From contig WOUO01000006.1 in NCBI GenBank assembly GCA_017139535.1, forward strand, positions 248,001-312,000: a DNA stretch of 64,000 nucleotides, read 5' to 3'. Source of the stretch: Trichocladium uniseriatum (Eukaryota; Ascomycota; Sordariomycetes; Sordariales; Chaetomiaceae). The translations under genes and the position numbers were made by a program. The notes under the pieces were generated by a model. That model was given only the letters and a program-made list of their open reading frames with translations. It had not been told where the DNA came from and searched no databases. Below, piece by piece: positions 55,284 to 64,000 of the stretch; within the stretch, counting starts at the first letter, position 1, and the number at the start of each line of letters is the position of its first letter.

Positions 55284-56095
55284 TGTCTTTGCGTGAGGGT
55301 TGATCGGGTGGTAGGGTGATGGAGGAAATCGCGGATGAAACTCGGTCGAATGAAAAGATTGAATTGACGTCAGGCGCTGTATCGTACAACCCTAACCCTC
55401 TTTTCTTGCTCTAGATTCTGAGAACACACCCTCCAGACAAGGACAATCGCGCGATCATTAGAGCTGGAGGATCATGAAGTAATCGCCATAATGTATACTT
55501 GTACATCCATCCACCTGCGGGTTGATCCCCAAGTCCGTACGCGGGTTCTGCAAGTTCGAATCTGTCACGTCAAAAAAGGGGAATGCGGAGAACCTTGACG
55601 GCCGCTGCGGCTAGTCCCGAGGCAGGGGAAAGATACAAAATACTTCCTGGATACCAAGACTCGATGACCTCAAGTTCTCGTGAGCAAGGCCTCGTGACAC
55701 AATTCTCTGCCACCACACCAACTTCCCCGCTTCGAGGATCTTCAACCCGACATTCCCATACTTCACCGGTCCCTAGTAGAATGAATCAAACAAGCTCTTC
55801 ATATCACGCTCTATTCAGCCACACTGTTTTACAAGCTATCTGCTAAACACGACAAGGAAACGCTGGAGAAGCCATGTAATACAGCGGCGGTACCGTCCGC
55901 TCTGTCCTGCTGACGCAGGCGAGTCTAGTCCGAGAAACAGGAACTCCGTTCTGAACCAAACACCAATTATCATTCCTCCTCCCATCTGACAAGCCCCCAA
56001 AAGCCCACCGGTTTCCTCAGATGGCAGGTTCCTGAACCTGCGCCATCCAGAAATACTCCCTTCCATCAACCGGACACGTCCCCTCGATTGGCGAC
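55284..56095. other. Intergenic, CCP1 to ATP11
   Basis: About 0.8 kb including the ATP11 promoter. A GTTCGAATC at 55553-55561 resembles a tRNA B box but has no matching stem. No gene is supported. Confidence 0.55.
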
Positions 56096-57279
56096 TTAGG
56101 CGTTGACGGGCTTGAAGACCATCGTCTCGGCGTTCTCGGCGAAGGGCACGCCGAGCTCAAAGAGCTTCTTGATGACGGCCGAGAAGTCCTTGAAGAAGAG
56201 GTCGTTGTCGGCAGCGTACTTCTGGACCCACTGCTTGAACTGCTTATCCTGGATGAGCGACATGTCGGCCGGCAGCATCATGAGGGACTTGGTCTTCTTG
56301 TCCTCGTACTGTTTCTTGTGTTAGCACACCGTTGACACTTCTCAAGGTCTAGCTCAACTCACCTGCTTGGGGCCGTTCCACTTCTTCCACTGCCACTTCT
56401 CGTCGAGCAGGAGCTTGTAGAAGTCGTTGGTCAGGACGGTGGGAGAGAAGGTCCAGGGGCCGTCATAGCCGGAGCGGTCCTTGTGGCAGCGGCCCAGGGC
56501 GTGGGCACCAGTCAGGGCAACGATCTCCTGGTCGTTGAAGCCCATGCGGTAGAAGATGTTGCGGAGGTGGTCCTGAGCCTGGGAAGCATCGGGAAGACGG
56601 CCGTCGGGGGTGCAGGCGGCGACGTCCTTGTCCTGGCGACCAGCGCGGAAGGGGATCTGGGGGCCCAACATCTCCTGGATGGCGCAAACGCCGGCGAGGA
56701 TCCAGAGGTCAGAGTAGGTGATCCAGGGGAACTTCTCTGTTGCAGTGTAAGTAATCGGCTCTCCCTCCAATTCTCCATCATCTCGGCAAACTCACCCTTC
56801 ACAGGCTGGAGGAAGTCACGGGCAGCCTTCAGGCCGGCGTTGGCACCGTGGTCACTCTCGGGAGCGAAGCGCATGGTGGCACCGTTGCTGCCGCCGGTAC
56901 CCGTCTCCTTGTCATAGGTTCCGCTGGCGTGCCAGGCGAGGCGAAGCAGCACGGGGCCGTAGCTGCCATCGTCATAGTCGTCCTTCTCCTCGAGACGGTT
57001 GGCGATCTCGTTGTACACGGCCTGGTAGTCCTCGTACTTGGGGGTGAAGACCTTGGGCGTCGCCGGGCCCGAGTTGTTCGAGTAGAACCAGAAGCCACCA
57101 CCACCGACGGCGGCAGCGCCGGCCAGCCAGAGCCAGGTCGATGAGCCCTGCTTCGCGGCGGGCTCCGAAGAGTAGAAGCGGCGGCCGCTCTGGCGGAAAG
57201 CGACACGCGGGGCGGCGCTGATCGCGGGGCGGGCCGAGGTGCGCAGAGCGCGAGCGAAGGTGCGGGTTGCGGTCGCCAT
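56096..57279 (-). CDS. CCP1: Cytochrome c peroxidase, mitochondrial
   Basis: Haem peroxidase that reduces hydrogen peroxide with electrons from cytochrome c in the mitochondrial intermembrane space. Minus-strand exons are 56796-57279, 56363-56736 and 56096-56308, giving 356 residues. The bipartite presequence has an Arg-rich matrix signal (1-35) and a hydrophobic sorting segment (STWLWLAGAAAVGGGGFWFY, about 47-66). The distal haem pocket is LLRLAWHASG with Arg113, Trp116 and His117; the proximal haem ligand is His240 in VALTGAHALGRCH. Trp256 in YDGPW corresponds to the radical-forming Trp191 of the yeast enzyme, and LPADMSLIQD carries the Asp that orients the proximal His. All catalytic residues are present, so it is a true CCP rather than a CCP-like relative. 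Confidence 0.96.
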
Positions 57280-58655
57280 CTGTGGGTTTGCGGAATACGA
57301 CGGTTAGAAACAGATGCTCGGGCGTCTGCGAGAGGGCGAGAGGGCGCGGGGGAAAGATGATAAGGTGGTACGATTTCCGGATCACTGAAACGGAAAGCGG
57401 GATGCAAGGGAAGAAGACTGTCAAGTTTTCTTACCTTGAGAGAGTGTGTGTTATTAAAGGACGTGTTTGACCAGACAGCAAGAAAGGAAGGAGGCAACTT
57501 CTGACTCTGATGAGAAAAGGTGAGGGCGATGCGTAATCAAAAGGGCCTGGGAAGAGAAGGCGGAAGTGGATGCCCCTTCGGCTGTTGCTAACGGTTGCCA
57601 ATGGGGAGGGTGGAATCGGATCGAAAATGTTATAGACGCGCTATGACTGGTCAATTCGGGCGATTCCAAGAGCCCACCTGTGGGGCGGCAGTCTTGAGAA
57701 AACAAGGGTCCAAGTCCCTGATCTCGCCCAAATCTTATCTTTCGAAATTCTGCAAGTTTATCCTGAGCAGGCGGGATGGCCGGCGGGGTCCGGGTGGATA
57801 GCGCCGAGACGCGGTCACAAAGCCGAGAGCTTCTCCGAGGAAGGCCGAGCACCCAAAAAGGCTCCGCGGAGGACATGACGTTAGAATTCAGCCTCAACTC
57901 CGGCGTCTTCTTCTTCCGGAACGGCCCAGTCCCTGAAGGCGGTGACTCAACAACTGTTGAATTCTGGGGCCACGAGTCAATTTAGTTTTTGTTTACGCAA
58001 TGCCAAGGGCTTGTCATTGTAGGCAAGACGGAGGAATTTCCACCTCTGTCGAGACGGTGGCGACGCAACGAATCTCGCCGTTTTCTTTAGGTATATGTCA
58101 GCATGGCCTGACTCGGGAGTTCAACTGCCGCCCGGAACGGACCCGACTCTACTCCCATTTGGACCCCACTTCGGTAAGTCGCCCGAAAGACGGGTCGGGC
58201 GATGGACGGGAACGGGGTTAGAGTAAGCGCACTGCAGCAGCATGAATAACACCGGCTTCGAATTTAACATGATCAACGTCCTTTACCCATTACAATAATT
58301 CTATCATCAAAAATGAGTGGTTCATTGCACAGTGGTCCATTCTCTGTAACAGGAATATAATATCTTCATATCCACAAGTACAAATCAACCCTTTCGGAGC
58401 TCAACGAAGCAATATCGAGCCGTGCGAGTCCAACTGTCATTTCTCTTATTCCTTCCCCTATAAGGCGGAAGGCTTGCTCTCTCTTGTCCAGTCCACCAAG
58501 TCACTCCTCCATTTTGCAAGATTCCCTAGAAAAGAAAGACGCACCGAGTGTCGGTGCCATGCAGACCATCCCAAAAGACCGCCGCCCAAAGATCGCTGTT
58601 GTTCCATAATGATATATTACAAATCTTGCTGTCAACTTTCACGGCAAGCTGCCTT
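57280..58655. other. Intergenic, PRP39 to CCP1
   Basis: About 1.38 kb including the CCP1 promoter and the region 3' of PRP39. Short frames on both strands lack any support. Confidence 0.55.
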
Positions 58656-61027
58656 CTAGTCGAAGCTCGCGGGCCCTTGGGCGTTTGAGTCAGGGTCCAT
58701 ATGCAGCTCATAGTAGCTGTAGAACCGTCTTTCTGCCTTGAGGCGAGTCGCCTCGTCGAGCTCGGGGATACCGGCATCCTCCTTGCTCTGCTTCGCCTTG
58801 GTGATCTGAGAGACAGACTGCGGGCTGTGGGTTACAAAGTTAGCACTGTGCACTGCCAGATACCGCCAAAAAGAAGTGGCAACTTACCCAAATAGCTCTC
58901 GGTCGATGAGCAGAAACTCCTTCATGGCTTTCTTGCCTCCGCGTTGCTGCAGGTAGTTCAAGTACACTTGACCAAGCTCCTGCTTGATGCCAGGCGATAG
59001 GCGACTCTTGGTACGCATCTCTGTGAAAACGGCCTTGACCCGTTCGCCATGCTGCGTCTCCAATTCCGCGTTTGTCGGCTGCTCAAGCTCAAACTCGAGC
59101 CACTTCTGCCAAAAGTGGCGACTGTCGCCGTACCACTCGGCGTTCTTGGCAAATGCAGTGCGCGCCTCGTCGACTGAGCCCTTGATCTTCCACAGCAAAA
59201 AGGCCCACTCGGTAACCAAGGCTGCCTTGGTGAAGATGTCGACGACGGGCGAGTCGATTTGTCCCTTGTACACCTCGATCGCAGCCTCGAGACCGCTCTG
59301 GCGCCGTTGCAGATTCGCCCACGAGACGATCGCCTCGACGCAGTCTGGCAGCTTCATCAGAATCGCGGCGTGGACGTCCCGGGCAACATCGACGCGGCCA
59401 CACATCTCCTCAAAGTAGGCAAACTGGAGCCGGATACCGGGCCTGCTGATGGGGATGAAGAGTGTGACGGCACGCAGGTAGATGTTGCGAACTTCCTCGT
59501 CCTTGTTGTCTTGGGCCGCCATCCACCGAGCATATCGGAACCAGAATTCGTCGTAAAAGGCGCAGGTAACCAGGCACCTCTCGTACAAGCAGACGATGCG
59601 CTGATAATTTCCCTCCTCCTCCTCAAAGTCGAGGTACTTGCGCCAGTTGATGAGTTGGTGGTGCTCCAGCTCCGTGACGTGGAAATACGGTCTCTTAATC
59701 TCGGCCTCGTATGTCCAGCGCTTGTTCGTCTCGTTTTGGGTGTGCTGGAAGATCTCGTAGAAAGATGCGTCGATTTTCGCCCGGATGTCCCGCTCCACTT
59801 CAAGCTCCGTCTTTTGAATGCCGAATTGGGCAGCCTCGGCCTCGACCTCGGCGCGGTACCGAGCTAGCAGGTCGGCCGAGACAAGCTCCAGCAGGGGCCG
59901 AGTGTGTGACAGCTGACGGAACCGCTCAAAGTAGCGGGCATACTGATGCATCGGGATGTGAATGACACGGTTGAGGATGGCGAAGATCTTATCTTGGGCC
60001 TCCTGCCGAGTTTCGTACTCCAGGTACTTGTCCCAAAACGGATGAGAGAGGAAGTCCAGGCCGATATGGGAAGCGGCGCGCTCGAACAGCCTAGGTTAAA
60101 GGTCAGCAAAGGGAAGACGAGACGGGACGGGGTAGGGCGAGTTTGGAAGGGTTGGCAAGTACAAGAGGGGACTTGGTGTAAGCGATGCGTTCCATCCAAA
60201 GCAGCCAAACTACATCTCCGGGGCATGTGCGAACGAGAAACGAGTAGATGGCCACAGCACACGAAACGTGATCTGCTGAGTACAGCAGCGCCTGGCTATA
60301 TTGTGAGAGAACGGTCCAGCAGAGGGTGGCGGCTGCCTTTGGTGTCTCTCACCATGTCCCTTATGGTAGTAAGTTCGAAGTGGTTGTCTCGGTTCGGCAA
60401 ACAGGCGACCAGGGCGGTCTCGCAGGGTTGCTGCCGGTGAGGAGGTTATGGGGCAGGGAATGAAACGGTCCGTCTATACTTACTCTCTCACAAGGTGGGG
60501 AGTGTGAGTGGTTTCCATCTTGAAGGCGCAGTACTCGGTCCAGAGGTCAACCGAGTTGGTGATGCTGGCGCAGCCTCTTTCGTAGACCTGATATCCACAT
60601 CAGCGTTGCTCCGGCAAAGGCAGGAGAAAACACAAAAGCATACCATTTCGGCCGACTCGGGGCCGGATATGTTGAACTCGAGGTCGGCATACTTCTTCCA
60701 GTAGCCAAACAGGAGCGGGAATTTCAGGAGGAAACGATCGTATGCGTCGCGGAGCGTCGTCAAAGCTTGGGGGCTAGAGTTTCGATTGAGACCGCCTTCG
60801 AGGCCTTCGCAGGCCTGAATCAGCTTCTCCCAGTTTCCGAAGCTGTCGGGATCCGCTTCCTGCATGCGCAATGCGATGTAAGTGGTTGAGTTCGACGGGC
60901 GCATTGGCTGGGTGCCGTCACGGTGCATGTAGCCAGGAAAGCATCAGAAACTCACAATATCAGCGTTGAGGCGCTTGATCTCGGCATTTTCCTCGTCAGA
61001 GCCTCCAAAGTTTGCGAAATCGCCCAT
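58656..61027 (-). CDS. PRP39: U1 snRNP splicing factor Prp39
   Basis: HAT-repeat scaffold of the U1 snRNP that helps recognise 5' splice sites. Minus-strand exons are 60956-61027, 60644-60859, 60484-60587, 58888-60090 and 58656-58824, giving 587 residues. The start MGDFANFGGSDEENAEIKRLNADI is followed by the HAT array: DPDSFGNWEKLIQACEGL, FPLLFGYWKKYADLE, SVDLWTEYCAFKM, GLDFLSHPFWDKYLEYE, IHIPMHQYARYFERFRQL, then ETNKRWTYEAEIKRPYFHVTEL and INWRKYLDFEEEEGNY. The FLSHPFWDK and HQYARYF blocks are diagnostic. The last exon adds a charged tail. Four introns have GT-AG borders; the third (60091-60483) is 393 nt, by far the longest here apart from that of the SRPK-like gene. All cysteine or metal motifs are absent, as expected for a pure helical repeat protein. 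Confidence 0.93.
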
Positions 61028-62118
61028 GGCTGCGGGTGCAGGGTCGGGCAAGGCTGTGTCGCTGTCGCGTAAAAATTGAACAAATCTAAAGGCCGGCAGT
61101 ATCGAGTCTAGAATGTGATGGTTATGCGTAGGCGGGTGAAGACTCAAGGACACAGTGGTGAAGACTCTAGAGGCGACAAGGTCTGTCGTCAATGCGCGAG
61201 AAGGAAGGAATCAAGGCTCGAAGTGAACCGGGGGAGGTGCAAAAAAGCGGCTGCGCGGGCGGGGACCCACTTATGATGCGCGTCGGCCAAAGTGGCTTGT
61301 TTTCGGGAAGAGTGGGGCCGGGAGCTGGAGAAGGATTACCTAATCTCCCGTGCATATAACAAACTTTTTTTGGACCAGCCTCGAGTTTTCCTTTTTTTTT
61401 CTCTTCAGGCTGGTGATGATTACATCAATACATGATAGGAAGAGGATGATTCTCCGTATTCGGAGAGCATGATCTCACTCATTGATTAAATATCTGAAGC
61501 CACAACAAGCATAGAGCAAACTGTGCCTTTTTTTTTTCTTCTCTTCATTCCATAGCTTCTAGAACCTTTCGAACAGGCATAAAAAGCCAAATGATGGACT
61601 TGGCTGCTTGGATGCAAAATCGACATTTGGAGAGGCTCCTGCTTGGTCTGCTTTGCATGGACTAGTAAAGATGGAGACAAGCCATATGATGTTCTTGGTC
61701 CTGTCCCCAATTTTCCAACTTGTTTGATGTTGGCTTGTCCCTCGCAAGCGATAAACTCTTTTTTTGCATATCTTCGTCCTTTGTCTTGTGCTGTTTCAAA
61801 CACGGGCAGGCCTGCAGAACGCGACCCAAGAGTTGCCCCACGTTCTTGGCGGCTCCAGGGCAGGCCAGCGGCCCCAGCCGGGCAGGCACGTCAGGCTGGC
61901 TGCCCACCTTTCCGCATTTGCTAGTGCCCCTCAGGTTCGATCGATCTGACTTGACGACGAGTTTCACCTCGAGACGGGCATCAACCGATCGCCTTGAAAT
62001 CGCCCCCGAATCTCGGCACAGGAGCCGCCATGAGCCCTCCAACTAGAATCGTTAGCTGTCTGCATCCCGCCGTCACCCCCCTTTGTGGCTAAACTCGCAA
62101 AACGCGAGAGCTCGAAAC
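61028..62118. other. Divergent intergenic region, PRP39 to Sac phosphatase
   Basis: About 1.1 kb shared by two divergent genes, with several T-runs (61371-61400, 61527-61540). No gene is supported. Confidence 0.55.
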
Positions 62119-64000
62119 ATGGATTCCAATTACCCTCCTCCGCCGTCAACGGCTTTATGGCCTGGTCACCCGCCTTCCCCCGAAAAGTCCAGCCAAGTCC
62201 TCATCCGCGAATATCCCCACCGAGCCATTGCGATCGCGTCCCACTCGCATGCCCTGATTCTGCGCCACAGCTCGACAACGAGCGAAGCTATCGCGAATGG
62301 GCTCCTTAACTCCACAGCATCCGCGCGTCAGCGTTCGGCCGCCTCCGACACCCTCGCATCCAAGTGCATGGTCGAGTTCTCCCCGACATCGAATAGGCTG
62401 CTCGCCGACTACCGCCCGCTCACGCCGCGACCCATCTACGGAACACTTGGGCTTATATCGATAGGACGGGATGTGTTCCTCTGTGTTATCACCCAGGCTT
62501 CGCGGGTTGCGACTCTCCGGCCAGGAGAGACGGTGGAAAAGATCGAGGCCGTGCAGTTTTTCTGCTTGAATTCGGCCGAGTACGACAACATCGTCATCGA
62601 CCCCTACGATCTCGACTCAGACGCCGCCTCGGTATACGGACAAGGCCTTGGGCGGAGAGACGCACCGCTGGAACACCCCTGCCAGGAGCTGCAGAAGCTG
62701 CTGGGCAATGGCACCTTTTATTACAGTACCGACTTTGACGTTACAAATCGCATGCAGGACAGGTCAGTAATAGCCGGCGCATGGCATTCGTGTTGGAACG
62801 AGGCACTGATACAGCCCAGGCCGGCCGATGCTGCGACATTCGATATAGACAACTTTGACGAATCCTTCTTGTGGAATTCATACATGATCCGCCCTCTGGT
62901 CCAGTTCCGGTCTCGGCTGCAGAAACAAGAACGCGCGGCGCTGGACGCCTCGAGGATCTTAACGTCGGCGATCCGGGGCTTCTGCAGGAGTTGGGCGATC
63001 CCGCAAACCTCAGCACCGCTAGGCTCTGTCAAGACAGGGTTGCCATCGTACCTAACAGTCATTTCCCGTCTGTCGTGCAGAAGAGCTGGAACAAGATTTA
63101 ATTCACGGGGTATTGACGACGACGGGAACGTGGCCAATTTCGTCGAGACGGAGACCACATACTGGAGCCCCTCGGGGGTTGTCTTCTCGTATGCTCAAGT
63201 CCGAGGCTCGGTGCCCGTCTTTTGGGAGCAGGCGGCCGGACTTTTGCCAAACCAGCAAAAAATCAGCATTACTCGATCCGCAGATGGAACACAGCCGGCC
63301 TTCGACAAGCATTTCTCTGAGCTAGAACAAGCATATGGCGCGGTGCATGTCGTCAATCTTCTCAGCGCTACAAAACCCGGAGAATATGAGCTTACCACTC
63401 TCTACCGGTTGGGTATTCAAAACTGTCCCCTCAGCCGGCCAGAGGGGAACCAATCCAAAGATCATGCGTTGCTGCGGGACACAGAGTATGACTTTCATGC
63501 TGAGACCAAGGGCCCACAGGGTTATGTGGCAGCTAACGAGATTCGCCGGTACATTGAAGATTCGGCCGACGGATTTGCATACTACCTCGCCCAGGAGTCT
63601 GATGATGCAGGGCAGCCAAAAGGCGGGCCGAATGCTCACAAGCAGCGCCGATATGTTGTTGTTCTGCAGCAAGAGGGTGTCTTCCGGACAAATTGCCTTG
63701 ATTGCCTAGACAGGACAAATCTGATCCAAACAATCATCTCACAAATGGCGGTCGAGGCGTTTCTCGGCCACAGAGGGGAACGAGCTCTTTCTGACTTTTG
63801 GTCGAGGCATGCCAACCTGTGGGCTGATAATGGCGATTCTTTGTCCAAAATCTACGCCGGCACCGGCGCGCTGAAGTCGTCCTTCACCCGCACTGGCAAA
63901 ATGTCCCTCGCTGGCGCCATTGCCGACGTGCGAAAGTCGGCTACTAGGCTCTATTACAACAATTTTGCTGACAAGGCGCGTCAAAACACCATTGATACGC
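62119..64000 (+). CDS. Synaptojanin-type Sac phosphatase (3' partial)
   Basis: Phosphoinositide phosphatase, probably Inp51/52/53-like, acting on PI phosphates at endocytic membranes. One open frame of 627 codons runs from ATG 62119 off the window without an intron. The Sac domain begins at QVLIREYPHRAIAIASHSHALIL and continues with KCMVEFSP, LTPRPIYGTLGLISIGRDVFLCVIT, FYYSTDFDVTNRMQ, FLWNSYMIRPL, TRFNSRGIDDDGNVANFVETE, the catalytic CX5R motif FRTNCLDCLDRTN (Cys526 to Arg532) and NGDSLSKIYAGTGALKSSFTRTGK. The opening and KCMVEFSP region resemble fungal synaptojanins more than Sac1, so an inositol 5-phosphatase domain is expected just beyond the window; this cannot be seen. No transmembrane segment appears in the visible part. 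Confidence 0.9.
   Translation, partial: MDSNYPPPPSTALWPGHPPSPEKSSQVLIREYPHRAIAIASHSHALILRHSSTTSEAIANGLLNSTASARQRSAASDTLASKCMVEFSPTSNRLLADYRPLTPRPIYGTLGLISIGRDVFLCVITQASRVATLRPGETVEKIEAVQFFCLNSAEYDNIVIDPYDLDSDAASVYGQGLGRRDAPLEHPCQELQKLLGNGTFYYSTDFDVTNRMQDRSVIAGAWHSCWNEALIQPRPADAATFDIDNFDESFLWNSYMIRPLVQFRSRLQKQERAALDASRILTSAIRGFCRSWAIPQTSAPLGSVKTGLPSYLTVISRLSCRRAGTRFNSRGIDDDGNVANFVETETTYWSPSGVVFSYAQVRGSVPVFWEQAAGLLPNQQKISITRSADGTQPAFDKHFSELEQAYGAVHVVNLLSATKPGEYELTTLYRLGIQNCPLSRPEGNQSKDHALLRDTEYDFHAETKGPQGYVAANEIRRYIEDSADGFAYYLAQESDDAGQPKGGPNAHKQRRYVVVLQQEGVFRTNCLDCLDRTNLIQTIISQMAVEAFLGHRGERALSDFWSRHANLWADNGDSLSKIYAGTGALKSSFTRTGKMSLAGAIADVRKSATRLYYNNFADKARQNTIDT

Noticed and set aside
55545..55570. 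GTTCGAATC resembling a tRNA T loop.
   Set aside because: The flanking bases do not form a T stem and no A box or acceptor stem was found upstream.
1..64000. CRISPR arrays, bacterial operons, rRNA genes, or a biosynthetic or antiviral cluster.
   Set aside because: The segment is a typical ascomycete chromosome region; repeats seen are simple sequence only, and functionally linked gene neighbours were not found.

Overview
This is a gene-dense, intron-bearing nuclear segment of a filamentous ascomycete. The protein families point to Sordariomycetes, most likely Sordariales: short 50-80 nt introns with CTAAC/CTGAC branch sites, a GH62 arabinofuranosidase carrying a CBM1, SRPK-like kinases with HGDLHLGN loops, and a giant DUF6606/DUF3638/DUF3645 protein. 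Base composition is moderately GC-rich and even. I saw no AT-rich RIP islands, rRNA, intact transposon, CRISPR array or convincing tRNA. Gene structures below were assembled by hand from reading frames, splice sites and family knowledge; no search was run.

Layout. 1-8 kb: 3' part of a polo kinase (+), an SRPK-like kinase (+) and a salicylate-hydroxylase-type FAD monooxygenase (+). 8-14 kb: a small secreted Cys-rich protein (+), a frame-broken unknown locus (-), Arp2/3 subunit ARPC1 (-) divergent from U2 snRNP B'' (+), then ATG10 (-). 14-21 kb: a GH47 alpha-mannosidase (+) with an overlapping uORF, and an amino-acid permease (+), followed by a 1.8 kb gap holding GC-rich hairpins. 21.9-32.3 kb: one 9-exon gene for a 3282-residue DUF6606/DUF3638/DUF3645 P-loop protein (+). 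32.7-38.6 kb: a small kinase-like protein (+), an NTF2-like protein with a GC-AG intron (-), and a PX-like protein (+). 39-46.6 kb: GH62-CBM1 (-), an F-box pseudogene with an in-frame TAG (-), a small secreted protein (-) and a DUF3431 protein (-). 47.7-51.2 kb: a tandem pair of Cys-rich single-pass membrane proteins (+). 52-64 kb: an acyl-CoA-ligase-like protein with a C-terminal AKL (+), ATP11 (-), cytochrome c peroxidase (-), PRP39 (-), and the start of a synaptojanin-type Sac phosphatase (+, cut by the window end).

Most genes are unrelated housekeeping functions: cell cycle, splicing (U2B'' and PRP39), autophagy, actin, mitochondrial biogenesis and redox, and phosphoinositide turnover. 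They are mixed with secreted, lineage-specific and carbohydrate-active genes. I see no biosynthetic or defence cluster. The least understood items are the giant DUF6606/DUF3638/DUF3645 protein and the tandem Cys-rich membrane pair.
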